Assembly: GCF_021653975.1 (NCBI RefSeq)
Contig: NZ_JAJKFK010000001.1
Coordinates: 898,863 to 962,862, forward strand
DNA length: 64,000 nt
From: Amycolatopsis sp. GM8
GTDB lineage: Bacteria; Actinomycetota; Actinomycetes; Mycobacteriales; Pseudonocardiaceae
Direction: 5' to 3'
In this document: piece after piece, positions 1 to 8,013 of the stretch
Numbering within the stretch: the first letter of the stretch is position 1
Layout of the letters: each line of letters begins with the position of its first letter
Program-made: the position numbers and the translations under genes
The notes under the pieces: generated by a model
What the model saw: the letters and a program-made list of their open reading frames with translations, nothing else
The model's database searches: none
What the model was told of the DNA's origin: nothing

Positions 1-2
1 AA

Positions 3-515
3 GCCTTGCTGGACCCCAACTTCGGGATGAGCCGGGCGTTCGGCGTCGCCGCGCTTTCGCAGGACTGGCTCGGCGACCCGACACTCGCACTGTATGTGGT
101 GATCTTCGTGATCGGCTGGCAGTTCATCCCGTTCCACACGCTGCTCTACCAGGCCGGTGTGCGGCAGATCCCGCGGCAGCTGTACGAGGCCGCGGAGATC
201 GACGGCGCGGGCCGGGTGCGGCAGTTCCTGTCGATCACGTTGCCGCAGTTGCGGTACACGATCATCACCTCGTCGACGCTGATGCTGGTCGGCTCGCTGA
301 CCTACTTCGACCTCGTGTTCGTGCTCACCGGCGGCGGGCCGGGCGACGCGACCCGGTTCCTGCCGCTGGACATGTACCTCAACGGGTTCTCCAACAACGA
401 CATGGGCCGCGCGAGCACGCTCGCCGTGCTGCTCGTCGTCGCCGGCCTCGCGCTCTCGCTCGGGCTCGCCCGGCTCGCCGGATTCCAGCGTGGCAGCCAG
501 CTGGAGGGAGCCTGA
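3..515 (+). CDS. Sugar ABC transporter permease, MalF type (5' end outside window)
   Basis: This is the C-terminal 170 residues of an inner-membrane permease that enters the window already open; codons run in frame from base 3, so the TTG at base 6 is an internal Leu and not a start. The permease loop motif that contacts the ATPase is clear: EAAEIDGAGRVRQFLSITLP. It is followed by two hydrophobic segments and the GGGPGDAT sequence typical of carbohydrate-uptake permeases of the MalF/UgpA class. The stop overlaps the ATG of the next permease by one base, so the two are translationally coupled. The binding protein and ATPase are not visible, and the substrate can only be guessed as a sugar, possibly xylose given the xylose isomerase downstream. 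Confidence 0.9.
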   Translation, partial: ALLDPNFGMSRAFGVAALSQDWLGDPTLALYVVIFVIGWQFIPFHTLLYQAGVRQIPRQLYEAAEIDGAGRVRQFLSITLPQLRYTIITSSTLMLVGSLTYFDLVFVLTGGGPGDATRFLPLDMYLNGFSNNDMGRASTLAVLLVVAGLALSLGLARLAGFQRGSQLEGA

Positions 516-1333
516 TGCGCGCCCGCCCCAACGTGCCCGCCGGGATCGCCGGGTTCGTCTGGCTCGTCATCGTGCTGGTGCCGGTGTACTACATCGTCGT
601 GACGAGCCTGCGCGACCAGCGCGGGTTCTACGACGCGAACCCCCTCGCCATTCCAGCGAACCCGACGCTCTCCAACTACGATCTGGTGCTGCGCAACGAC
701 TTCCTGCGTTACTTCCTCAACAGCGCGGTGGTCACGCTCGGCACCGTCGCGATCACCGTCGCGGTCTCGCTGACCGCCGCCTACTACGTCGTGCGCGGGC
801 GCACCCGGTTCTCCGGGGTGACCTACAACGCATTCCTGCTAGGCCTGGCGATCCCGTTGCAGGCGACGATCATCCCGATCTACTACCTGATCACCCGGGC
901 ACACCTCTACGACACGCTGCTCGCGGTCATCCTGCCGTCGGTCGCGTTCGCGATCCCGCTGTCCGTGGTCATCCTGGCCAACTTCCTGCGCGACGTGCCG
1001 AACGAGCTGTTCGAGTCGATGCGGGTGGACGGCGCCGGGCACTGGCGGATGCTCGTGAGCCTGGTGCTGCCGCTGGTCAAGCCCGCGGTGGTGACGGTGG
1101 CGGTCTACGACGGGCTGAACGTGTGGAACGGCTTCCTCTTCCCGCTGATCCTGACGCAGAGCTCTGACCAGCGGGTCCTGCCCATGGCATTGTGGGCATT
1201 CCAGGGTCAGTTCCGGGTCAACATCCCGGCGGTGCTCGCCGCCGTGCTGCTGTCCACGCTCCCGGTGCTGGCGCTGTACATCCTCGGCCGGCGGCAGCTC
1301 GTCACCGGGCTGACGGCCGGGTTCGGCAAGTGA
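515..1333 (+). CDS. Sugar ABC transporter permease, MalG type
   Basis: A 272-residue permease partner of the preceding gene, normal length for the MalG/UgpE class. It has an N-terminal membrane segment (about residues 8-28), further segments through the middle, and the ATPase-contact loop [20 protein letters not shown] near residue 165. It ends with a final membrane segment and the usual short tail ending TAGFGK. The ATG overlaps the upstream stop (TGATG). The family forms a heterodimeric channel that imports sugars or glycerol-type solutes with a separate lipoprotein and an ATPase. The downstream xylose isomerase follows after only 17 bases, which suggests a pentose or related sugar as substrate; that is inference. 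Confidence 0.93.
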   Translation: MRARPNVPAGIAGFVWLVIVLVPVYYIVVTSLRDQRGFYDANPLAIPANPTLSNYDLVLRNDFLRYFLNSAVVTLGTVAITVAVSLTAAYYVVRGRTRFSGVTYNAFLLGLAIPLQATIIPIYYLITRAHLYDTLLAVILPSVAFAIPLSVVILANFLRDVPNELFESMRVDGAGHWRMLVSLVLPLVKPAVVTVAVYDGLNVWNGFLFPLILTQSSDQRVLPMALWAFQGQFRVNIPAVLAAVLLSTLPVLALYILGRRQLVTGLTAGFGK

Positions 1334-1350
1334 GTTTCGAAGGAGTTGCA

Positions 1351-2508
1351 ATGGCGGATTACACCCCCACCCGTGAGGACAGGTTCTCGTTCGGGTTGTG
1401 GACCGTCGGCTGGCAGGGTGTGGACGTCTTCGGCGGTGCGGCCCGCCCGCCGCTCGACCCGGCGGAGTCCGTGCACCGGCTGTCCGACCTGGGCGCCTAC
1501 GGGGTCACCTTCCACGACGACGACGTCATCCCTTTCGGGTCCTCGGCGGCGGAGAAGGAGGCGGCGCTCAAGCCGCTGCGTGAGGCGCTCGCGGCGACCG
1601 GCCTGCAGGTGCCGATGATCACCACGAACCTGTTCTCGCACGCGGTGTTCCGCGACGGCGGGTTCACCAACAACGACCGCGACGTGCGCCGGTTCGCGCT
1701 GCGCAAGGTGCTGGACAACCTGGACCTGGCCGCCGAGCTGGGCGCGCGCACTTTCGTCTGCTGGGGTGGCCGCGAGGGCGCCGAGTCGGGCGCCGCCAAG
1801 GACATCAAGGCCGCGCTGGACCGGTACAAGGAAGCCGTCGACACGATGACGCAGTACATCGTCGACTCCGGCTACGACCTGCGGATCGCGATCGAGCCGA
1901 AGCCGAACGAGCCGCGCGGCGACATCCTGCTGCCCACCCTCGGGCACGCGCTCGCGTTCATCACCGAGCTGGACCGCCCGGAGCTGGTCGGGCTCAACCC
2001 CGAGGTCGGGCACGAGGAGATGGCCGGGCTCAACTACGCGCACGGGCTCGCGCAGGCGCTGTGGCACGGCAAGCTGTTCCACATCGACCTCAACGGCCAG
2101 CACGGGCCGCGGTTCGACCAGGACCTGCGGTTCGGCGCCGGCAACGCGCGCGGCGCGTTCTGGACCGTCGACATCGTCGAGAACGGCGGCTACGACGGGC
2201 CGCGGCATTTCGATTTCAAGCCGCCGCGTACCGAGGACTTCGACGGGGTCTGGGCCTCGGCCGCCGGCTGTATGCGCAACTACCTGATCCTGCGGGAGAA
2301 GGTGCGCGCGTTCCGGGAGGACCCGCAGGTACGGGAGGCGCTTTCCGCCGCACGGGTGGACGAGCTTTCCCAGCCCACGCTCACCGAGGGCGAGAGCCTG
2401 GCCGCGTTCCGCGCGGAGGAGTTCGACCCCGAGGCCGCGGCCAAGCGGGGGATGGCGTTCGAGGCGCTGGACCAGCTCGCCATCGAGCACCTGTACGGGG
2501 TTCGCTGA
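1351..2508 (+). CDS. xylA: Xylose isomerase
   Basis: Interconverts D-xylose and D-xylulose (and glucose/fructose) in the cytoplasm, using two divalent metals. The 385-residue product matches the length of the Streptomyces-type class I enzymes. Visible family signatures are [12 protein letters not shown] near the N-terminus, the FHDDD segment around residue 53 carrying the catalytic His, [20 protein letters not shown] (metal-binding Glu and the catalytic-site Lys) and the HIDLNGQ / DFKPPR segments with metal-binding His and Asp. The longer reading frame starts at 1192 inside the permease gene; I chose the ATG at 1351 because AAGGAG precedes it by 6 bases and the protein then begins as in the family. 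It is probably co-transcribed with the transporter. Confidence 0.96.
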   Translation: MADYTPTREDRFSFGLWTVGWQGVDVFGGAARPPLDPAESVHRLSDLGAYGVTFHDDDVIPFGSSAAEKEAALKPLREALAATGLQVPMITTNLFSHAVFRDGGFTNNDRDVRRFALRKVLDNLDLAAELGARTFVCWGGREGAESGAAKDIKAALDRYKEAVDTMTQYIVDSGYDLRIAIEPKPNEPRGDILLPTLGHALAFITELDRPELVGLNPEVGHEEMAGLNYAHGLAQALWHGKLFHIDLNGQHGPRFDQDLRFGAGNARGAFWTVDIVENGGYDGPRHFDFKPPRTEDFDGVWASAAGCMRNYLILREKVRAFREDPQVREALSAARVDELSQPTLTEGESLAAFRAEEFDPEAAAKRGMAFEALDQLAIEHLYGVR

Positions 2509-2524
2509 GCTGGTCCGTCACCGT

Positions 2525-2548
2525 CCGTGCGCACTCCGGTGCGCACGG
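2525..2548 (+). terminator. Hairpin terminator between xylA and the IclR gene
   Basis: A perfect 10-bp inverted repeat (CCGTGCGCAC / GTGCGCACGG) with a 4-base loop lies in the 52-base gap between the converging xylA and iclR-type genes. It has no clear T run on either side, as is common in high-GC actinobacteria, so it could act in both directions. Confidence 0.6.
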
Positions 2549-2560
2549 CTCGCGGTGGCG

Positions 2561-3361
2561 TCAGCAGGCCTTGACCACGCCTGAATGGCCCTTCGCCGAC
2601 GGGGCGCCGAGCGCCCGCGAGATGCCCCGGGCGGTCGCGGTGATCACCGGCACCAGTGCCCGCGGCTCGCAGTCGTCGATGTGCACGACCAGGCCCAGGG
2701 CGGCGACCACCTCGTCGCCCACGCCGCGGATCGGCGCCGCGATCGCCACGCCCTCCAGGGTGATCTGTTCCTCCGCGACGGCGACGCCGGTGTGCCGCAC
2801 GTCCGCCAGCGTGCGGCGCAGCACGTTCGGGTCGGTCACGGTTTTCGCGGTGTAACGCTTGAGCGGGCCGTGCAGCACGCTTTCCTGTACTTCCGGCGTG
2901 GAATAGGCCAGCAGGACCAGACCGGTGCCGGTCACCTGGAGGGGCCAGCGCTGCCCCAGCCTGCTCAGCACGGTGACCGCGCCGCGGGCCCGGAGCGTTT
3001 CGACGTACACGACCTCCGACCCGTCGCGCACGGCGAGATGCACGTGGGCACGCGTGGAATGGAACAGGTCCTCGAGGTAGGGCTGGGCGAGTTCGCGCAG
3101 CTCCAGCCCGCGCGGGGCGAGCGCGGCGAGCTCCAGCAGGTGCAGGCCGATGCGGTAGTGGCCCTCGGCGTCGCGTTCGAGTGCGCCCCAGTTCATCAGT
3201 TCCCCGGCCAGCCGGTGCGCCGTGGTCAGGGAAAGCCCGGCGCGGCGGCTGATGTCGCTGAGGGTGAGGCTGCTGCGGCCCGGCGCGAACGCGTCGAGCA
3301 CAGCGAGAAGTCGTCCGGCTGCGGTCATCGGCGTGGGCGCGTGCGACAGTAACCTCTCCAT
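2561..3361 (-). CDS. IclR family transcriptional regulator
   Basis: A 266-residue regulator. Residues 12-75 form a winged helix-turn-helix; LTLSDISRRAGLSLTTAHR is the recognition region. The C-terminal part has the IclR ligand-binding fold signatures (VHLAVRDGSEVVYVETL, LPLQVTGTGLVLLAY-like segment, GVAVAEEQITLEGVAIAAPI). These proteins bind small carboxylic or aromatic metabolites and repress or activate neighbouring catabolic genes. The ATG at 3361 has GAGGAG six bases upstream. The gene lies 76 bases downstream of the dimethylglycine-oxidase-like gene on the same strand, so it probably controls that gene rather than convergent xylA. Confidence 0.88.
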   Translation of the reverse strand: MERLLSHAPTPMTAAGRLLAVLDAFAPGRSSLTLSDISRRAGLSLTTAHRLAGELMNWGALERDAEGHYRIGLHLLELAALAPRGLELRELAQPYLEDLFHSTRAHVHLAVRDGSEVVYVETLRARGAVTVLSRLGQRWPLQVTGTGLVLLAYSTPEVQESVLHGPLKRYTAKTVTDPNVLRRTLADVRHTGVAVAEEQITLEGVAIAAPIRGVGDEVVAALGLVVHIDDCEPRALVPVITATARGISRALGAPSAKGHSGVVKAC

Positions 3362-3437
3362 GGCGGCTCCTCGGGTCGACGGTGACCTGGGTCACCGCCA
3401 GGCTACCGCGATTCCGCCTCACCACAATGGTGCTTGA

Positions 3438-5762
3438 TCACGGTTCGGCCACGACGACAGCGGGTAACCGCCGGTTGAAGTATCCAATGTGGACGGTCTG
3501 GCCCGGCTCGCCGAGGCGCGCCGGCAGCCAGGCGTAGGCGATCGCCGTGCCGATCGTGTAGCCGTAGGCGGCGCTCGTGACGTAGCCGACGCACGTTTCG
3601 CCGTCGTACACCGGTTCCTTGCCCATGACGACGTCGCCGAGCGTGAGGCGGCACAGCTTCCGCTCCGTGTTTTCCTTACGCCGCAGCACGGCTGCCTTAC
3701 CGAGGAAGTCCTTGCCTTCGTCGACCGCGAAGCCGAGGCCGGCCTCGTACGGGTCGTGCTCGAAGGTCATGTCCGTGCCGAACGCGCGATGCCCCTGTTC
3801 GAGCCGAAGGCTGGTGAACGCGTCGTGCCCGGCCGCGATGACGCCGTGTGGTTCGCCGGCTTCCCAGAGTGTGTCCCACAGTTTCGCGCCCATGTCGGCG
3901 GTCGTGCACAGCTCCCAGCCGGGTTCGTCCAAATAGGACGAACGCAGTGCGGTCACCGGCACGGTACCGAGGTAGCCCGGTATGGTGATCAACGGTCGCA
4001 CGACGTCGCGGGCCCGCGGTCCCCACACGCCCACACAGCAGGTTCCGGCTGTGCTGTCGCGGATCCACGTGTTGGCCGGGAGATGTCTTCGCAGCCAGTC
4101 GAAATCGAGGTTGCTGTTCGCGCCGATGAGGAACAGTCTGGGTTTGAGCCGGGCCACCGTGACGTCGCCGCGGATGCCGCCATCCTCGTCGAGGAGCAGG
4201 CAGTAGGCCACCGAGCCGACGGGTTTGTCGATGTCGCCGGTGACCATCCACTGCAGGAACCCGAACGCGCCAGGCCCGCCGACTTCGAGCCGTTTCAGCG
4301 ACGTCATGTCATACAGGGCAACGTTTTCCCGGGTGGTCCGCGCCTCGGCGGCGCTGATCGGGGACCAGTACCACGCCACCCATTCGTCCGGCTGGGGCAC
4401 GTCCCGCACCCGTCCGGCGTTCGCTTCGTACCATTGTGGACGTTCCCAGCCGCTCGCTTCCAGGAAGTAGGCGCCGAGTTCTTGTTGCCTGGCATAGAAT
4501 GGACTTGTCCTCAGTGGACGCGGCTCCTGAATCGGTTCGAGCGGGTGCTTGACGTGGTAGACCTCGGTGAAGTTCTGGCACACTCGGGTGTGGACGTACT
4601 CTGGTGCGAGCTGGTGTGGTTCGAACCTGTTCACGTCGCACTCGTGGAGGTCGAACGATGAGCAGTACCCGTCGGCGATCCATTCCGCCATCGCCCGGCC
4701 GACGCCTGCCGAGTGTGTCGCCCACACCGCTTCCGCCACCCAGAACCCTGATATATCAGGGGATTCGCCGAGCAGTGGCATGTCGTCGGCGGTGAAGGAG
4801 AGGAGACCGTTGATGCCTTCCTCGATTTTCGTCTCACGGGTCGCCGGGAGGAGGGAATTCGTCTCGCGCCACGCTTCGGCGAAGTCCTCCTCGGTGAATG
4901 GCTGTATTGATGGCATTCCTTCGGCCGCGTCGACACTCAGGATGTCGTCGACGTCGACGGGCATCGGGCGGTGCCCGTAATATCCGATGCCGAGTGTTTC
5001 GAACCGCTCGCGGTAGTACAGATCTCCGTCCTGGTGCCGCACAATCGGATGGACCGCTTCCTCACGTTGGCCGGTTGGTATTTGTCCGGTCCACGCGAAC
5101 TGGTGGGCGAGTGGGGTGAGTGGCAGGTTCATGCCGACCATGCGGGCGATCTTCGGTCCCCAGATCCCCGCGCAGCACACGACGATGTCCGCCGGCACTT
5201 GCCCTTTGTCGGTGATGACGCCCGTTACCCGGTCGCCGACTGTGCGGATGTCGAGGACTTCGTGTTGTTCGAGGACCCGCACGCCCCGATCTTGGGCGCG
5301 GCTGAGCTGCGCATCCACCGCGCCGACGGCTTTTGCCAGCCCGTCGGTCGGGACATGTAGCCCGCCGAGTACCTGGTCGCGGTCAAGCAGCGGGAAGAGT
5401 TGAACGCACTCGTCCGGCTCGATCACCATTCCGTCGACGCCCCAGGCGGTGAGCCAACCCTGGCGCCGGTGCAATTCGGTGAGACGTGCCGGTGTGGTCG
5501 CGATTTCGAGGCCACCTATGGGAAAATAGCACCCGAGGCCACGGAACTTGTCCACCGTGTACCGCGCGAATTGTGTCATAATTTTGGCACAATTGGCCTG
5601 GAACACCAATCCTGGTGTGTGTGACGATGATCCACCGGGTGCCGGCAACTCGCCCTGTTCGATGACGGTAATGTCGTCCCAGCCGCGGGCGGACAACTCG
5701 TCAGCGAGCGCGGCCCCCACAACCCCCGCGCCGACAATGACAACCCGCGATCCGGCCATCAT
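3438..5762 (-). CDS. Dimethylglycine oxidase-like FAD/folate oxidoreductase
   Basis: A 774-residue two-domain flavoprotein. Residues 5-380 are a DAO-type FAD domain beginning with the dinucleotide-binding motif VVIVGAGVVGAALA. SSSHTPGLVFQ around residue 48 matches the position where dimethylglycine oxidase attaches FAD covalently to His. Residues about 420-774 are a GcvT-like aminomethyl/folate domain. The architecture is that of dimethylglycine/sarcosine dehydrogenases, which demethylate N-methylated glycine and hand the C1 unit to tetrahydrofolate. GGGGAG precedes two in-frame ATGs (5762 and 5759). The exact substrate (dimethylglycine, sarcosine or another N-methyl amine) cannot be read from the sequence. 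The downstream IclR gene may regulate it. Confidence 0.87.
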   Translation of the reverse strand: MMAGSRVVIVGAGVVGAALADELSARGWDDITVIEQGELPAPGGSSSHTPGLVFQANCAKIMTQFARYTVDKFRGLGCYFPIGGLEIATTPARLTELHRRQGWLTAWGVDGMVIEPDECVQLFPLLDRDQVLGGLHVPTDGLAKAVGAVDAQLSRAQDRGVRVLEQHEVLDIRTVGDRVTGVITDKGQVPADIVVCCAGIWGPKIARMVGMNLPLTPLAHQFAWTGQIPTGQREEAVHPIVRHQDGDLYYRERFETLGIGYYGHRPMPVDVDDILSVDAAEGMPSIQPFTEEDFAEAWRETNSLLPATRETKIEEGINGLLSFTADDMPLLGESPDISGFWVAEAVWATHSAGVGRAMAEWIADGYCSSFDLHECDVNRFEPHQLAPEYVHTRVCQNFTEVYHVKHPLEPIQEPRPLRTSPFYARQQELGAYFLEASGWERPQWYEANAGRVRDVPQPDEWVAWYWSPISAAEARTTRENVALYDMTSLKRLEVGGPGAFGFLQWMVTGDIDKPVGSVAYCLLLDEDGGIRGDVTVARLKPRLFLIGANSNLDFDWLRRHLPANTWIRDSTAGTCCVGVWGPRARDVVRPLITIPGYLGTVPVTALRSSYLDEPGWELCTTADMGAKLWDTLWEAGEPHGVIAAGHDAFTSLRLEQGHRAFGTDMTFEHDPYEAGLGFAVDEGKDFLGKAAVLRRKENTERKLCRLTLGDVVMGKEPVYDGETCVGYVTSAAYGYTIGTAIAYAWLPARLGEPGQTVHIGYFNRRLPAVVVAEP

Positions 5763-5938
5763 GGCTCCCCCGGTGCGCTACAAGTAACACTCGGTGAGTG
5801 ACGCGACAACCGTAACCGACCAGGTAGATCGCTACAAGCCTCGCTGACCTGGGAACACCGGCTCTCGGACACAACCCTCCCCGCTCCCCGCACCCCGCAA
5901 TGAGCCGCGCCACCACCACCTCACCCCGCGCGCCACAG

Positions 5939-6106
5939 GCAAACTCACCGACACAGCGGGCAAACTCAGGCGCGCAGCCAGCAAACTCACCCGCACGGCA
6001 AGCCAACTCACCCACCCCACGGGCAAACTCACGCGCACAGCCAGCAAATTCACCGACACAGCGAGCAAACACGCCCGCGCCACAAGCAAACACGCCGGAA
6101 CCTGGA
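5939..6106 (+). repeat. Phased 21-bp degenerate tandem repeat, 8 units
   Basis: The core GCAAACTCA, or a close variant, starts at 5939, 5960, 5981, 6002, 6023, 6044, 6065 and 6086, exactly 21 bases apart each time. The 12 bases between cores are more variable but GC-rich. The last two units drift to GCAAACACG. Related 21-bp phased repeats with an ACTC/GAGT core occur at 48057-48149 and 57059-57115. The period equals seven codons, but no plausible protein is encoded. Confidence 0.85.
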
Positions 6107-6245
6107 ACCCGGCCGCGAAACCCGGTCCACCGGCAAAACGCACCGGAACCCGGGCCACCGCCAACCAGCCCCCGGAACCTGGCAACGGAACGCAACAACG
6201 AAAGCAGCCCATCCACACCTCCCCCAACCCCGATAGAAAGCCGCC

Positions 6246-6339
6246 CTAGCGGTTGGCACGTCGTGTCAAGGGTGACCGCGCCAGCGGTCATCGCGCAGCG
6301 ACGCCGAAGGCGCCCTTGATACGACGTGCCAACCGTTAG
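6246..6339. repeat. Branched 94-base inverted repeat
   Basis: Bases 6246-6272 and 6313-6339 are complementary over 27 positions; the only two non-Watson-Crick positions are G.U pairs when read as RNA from the plus strand. The 40 bases between them break up into three further perfect small hairpins: TGACCGC-gcca-GCGGTCA (6273-6290), TCGC-gca-GCGA (6291-6301) and CGCC-gaa-GGCG (6302-6312). The result is a compact multi-branched fold with no unpaired base outside the loops. It could be a mobile repeat, a DNA cruciform or a structured RNA. Confidence 0.75.
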
Positions 6340-6373
6340 ACGATCGGCCATCGGGGTGGGCCCGGCGGACAAC

Positions 6374-6412
6374 GTCGCGCGGAGCGCGACGCCCTCGCGC
6401 GGAGCGCGAGGG
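6374..6412. repeat. Twin GC hairpins
   Basis: Two adjacent perfect hairpins share the loop GGA and most of their stems: GTCGCGC-gga-GCGCGAC (6374-6390) and CCCTCGCGC-gga-GCGCGAGGG (6392-6412). They are followed by AAAAGATCAAAAGA. They could act as a terminator-like or processing structure, though no gene clearly ends here. Confidence 0.6.
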
Positions 6413-6494
6413 AAAAGATCAAAAGATGTCCTCGCCGGACGGGCTGGCTCCAGGATGGCCAGGCCCAAAGGGATCTCACCTTTCCGAGGTGGTT

Positions 6495-6650
6495 GAGTTG
6501 GGTGGTCATCCCGTCGCCTGCGGTTTTCGAATATCACTTTTCCTCAGAGCCGCAAGCTCTGGTCTCTCGGCCGCCAGCCGGGCAGGAAGGTTGCGGCCCT
6601 GACGAAAAGTGATCGTTCCTGTGACAGGCGACGGGATGACCACCCAACTC
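6495..6650. repeat. 156-base foldback element with perfect 26-bp ends
   Basis: Bases 6495-6520 and 6625-6650 are perfect 26-base inverted copies. Inside them, after a 12/11-base internal loop, a second stem forms from ATCACTTTTCCTCAGAGCCG and its near-complement on the other side. About 30 bases remain as terminal loop. No coding capacity and no clear target-site duplication are visible. It resembles a miniature foldback element placed 35 bases upstream of the methyltransferase -10 box. Confidence 0.75.
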
Positions 6651-6684
6651 GATCCGTGGCCGCTTCGCGCCCCGCGATCTGGGC

Positions 6685-6690
6685 TAGCGT
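6685..6690 (+). promoter_or_regulatory. -10 box TAGCGT of a leaderless promoter
   Basis: TAGCGT lies six bases upstream of the methyltransferase ATG, with no ribosome binding site between them. This spacing puts the transcription start at the start codon, as in actinobacterial leaderless genes. Confidence 0.6.
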
Positions 6691-6696
6691 CAACTC

Positions 6697-7437
6697 ATGA
6701 CGGACCCTGTCTTCGACATGGCGGACCTCTTCGGCGAGGACTACCTGTACTTCTATGCCGACCGGACCGGAGACGAGCGCAGCGACGCGGACACCGAGTT
6801 GATCTGGCGGCTCCTGGAACTCGAGCCTGGTATGGAGGTACTCGATCTCGCCTGTGGGCACGGCAGGATCGCGAACCGCTTGGCGGCGCGGGGTTGTCAC
6901 GTCACCGGGTTGGACGCCACCCCGTTGTTCCTGCAGCGGGCGCGTGGGGATGCCGAGGCGTGGGGCGTTTCGGTCGACTATCACCACGGTGATGTGCGGG
7001 ACCTGCCGTGGGCGTCGCGATTCGACCGGGTCGTGAACTGGTTCACGTCGTTCGGATATTTCGACGATTCCGGAAACCGTAAAGTAATCTCCGAGGTGGC
7101 CCGCGTACTCCGCCCCGGCGGGGAGTTCATTCTCGAACTCAATAATCTGCCGTGGCTGTTGCGAAATCTCCAATCGAGTGTCGTCATGGAGCGCGAAGGA
7201 AATCTGCTCGTCGACCGCAACGAGTTCGATCCGTTGACCAGCCGGGTATTGTCACGACGAGCCGTGATCCGCGACGGGAGACACCGTGACCTGCGGTTCT
7301 TCACGCGCACTTTCGGCTTTCCCGAGCTGCGGCAATGGCTGCACGAAGCCGGTTTTTCCACGGTCGCGGCATACGGCGACGGCGGTGATTCACTCACTGT
7401 TCACAGCCGGCGTTTGATCACCGTTTCCACCCACTAA
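6697..7437 (+). CDS. Class I SAM-dependent methyltransferase
   Basis: A 246-residue soluble methyltransferase of the Methyltransf_25/UbiE-like type. Motif I, the SAM-binding loop, is EVLDLACGHGRIANRLAARG (about residues 47-66). Motif II is VTGLDATPLFLQRAR, and the post-II acidic motif is GDVRDLPW. The segment ARVLRPGGEFILELN corresponds to motif III. The substrate is unknown. The ATG at 6697 is supported by the -10 box just upstream (leaderless). It stands alone: the neighbour on the left is divergent and the surface-protein pair on the right has its own ribosome binding site. Confidence 0.88.
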   Translation: MTDPVFDMADLFGEDYLYFYADRTGDERSDADTELIWRLLELEPGMEVLDLACGHGRIANRLAARGCHVTGLDATPLFLQRARGDAEAWGVSVDYHHGDVRDLPWASRFDRVVNWFTSFGYFDDSGNRKVISEVARVLRPGGEFILELNNLPWLLRNLQSSVVMEREGNLLVDRNEFDPLTSRVLSRRAVIRDGRHRDLRFFTRTFGFPELRQWLHEAGFSTVAAYGDGGDSLTVHSRRLITVSTH

Positions 7438-7542
7438 GCGTCAATCATTTTCGGCGAAATTGCGCGGTAACGTTCCCGTTTCCGGAGACGACAGGGTGCA
7501 CAAAGCGGCGAATGGTCGCACTCTGGAGGAAAAGGAACATTC

Positions 7543-8013
7543 ATGCCCAAGATCAGTCGTGTGCTCGGTACGGCGGCCGCGGTCGGCGCCATTGCTCTGC
7601 TCGGTCCCGCGCCCTTCGCCCTCGCGCAGGGCGGAGTCCACTCTGCGGCGACGGCCGACAAGGACTGCGGCGATTTCCAGTATCAGGAAGACGCGCAGGC
7701 CGTCCTCGACGCGGACCCGTCCGACCCGAACCGTCTCGACGCCGACAACGACGGAAAGGCGTGCGAGACGCTGCCACACCGGGCAGGCCAGGCAGCCACC
7801 ACGAAGAAACCCGCAACCACGACCAAAACCGCCAAGTCCAGCACCTCGGCCCAGGTGAAGGTCAAGCCGGTCGGCGGGGTGGACACCGGCGGCGGTGACA
7901 GCACCGGCGGCACAGGCAGCGACGCCGCGGCGTTCACACTCGGCGGGATCGCGCTCGCCGGGACGGCCGGCGCGGGAACCCTCTTCGTCATGCGGCGGCG
8001 CGCGCAGCGATGA
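7543..8013 (+). CDS. Secreted Excalibur calcium-binding protein with C-terminal membrane anchor
   Basis: 156 residues. Residues 1-28 are a Sec signal peptide ending near FALAQG. Residues about 40-80 form an Excalibur domain: Cys at KDCGDF, then a DADNDGKACE calcium-loop-like motif with the second conserved Cys. A Thr/Lys/Ser-rich linker follows, then one transmembrane helix and RRRAQR at the C-terminus. The classic LPxTG is not visible, so anchoring is probably by the helix alone. AAGGA upstream of the ATG supports the start. Its stop overlaps the ATG of the sortase-family gene by four bases (ATGA), so the two are co-translated and probably work together at the envelope. Confidence 0.85.
   Translation: MPKISRVLGTAAAVGAIALLGPAPFALAQGGVHSAATADKDCGDFQYQEDAQAVLDADPSDPNRLDADNDGKACETLPHRAGQAATTKKPATTTKTAKSSTSAQVKVKPVGGVDTGGGDSTGGTGSDAAAFTLGGIALAGTAGAGTLFVMRRRAQR

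Larger units (their letters stand above)
5763..6696. other. Gene-free 934-base region with repeats and foldbacks
   Basis: The gap separates two divergently transcribed genes. Reading frames here (for example minus-strand frames over 5701-6537) have repetitive, biased composition and no recognisable protein, so I treat it as non-coding. From left to right it holds 8 phased 21-bp repeats (5939-6106), a 94-base branched inverted repeat (6246-6339), two GC-rich hairpins (6374-6412) and a 156-base foldback (6495-6650). The last lies just upstream of the methyltransferase promoter. Bases 5763-5938 should hold the promoter of the flavoprotein gene, but I see no convincing box. Confidence 0.7.

Noticed and set aside
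5939..6106. CRISPR array
   Set aside because: The period is only 21 bases with 9-base cores and degenerate spacers of the same length; no 28-37-base direct repeats and no cas genes are present.
5701..6537. Cys/Ala-rich minus-strand protein over the repeat region
   Set aside because: Its heptapeptide repetition only mirrors the 21-base DNA period; it has no domain, no ribosome site, and overlaps the flavoprotein start.
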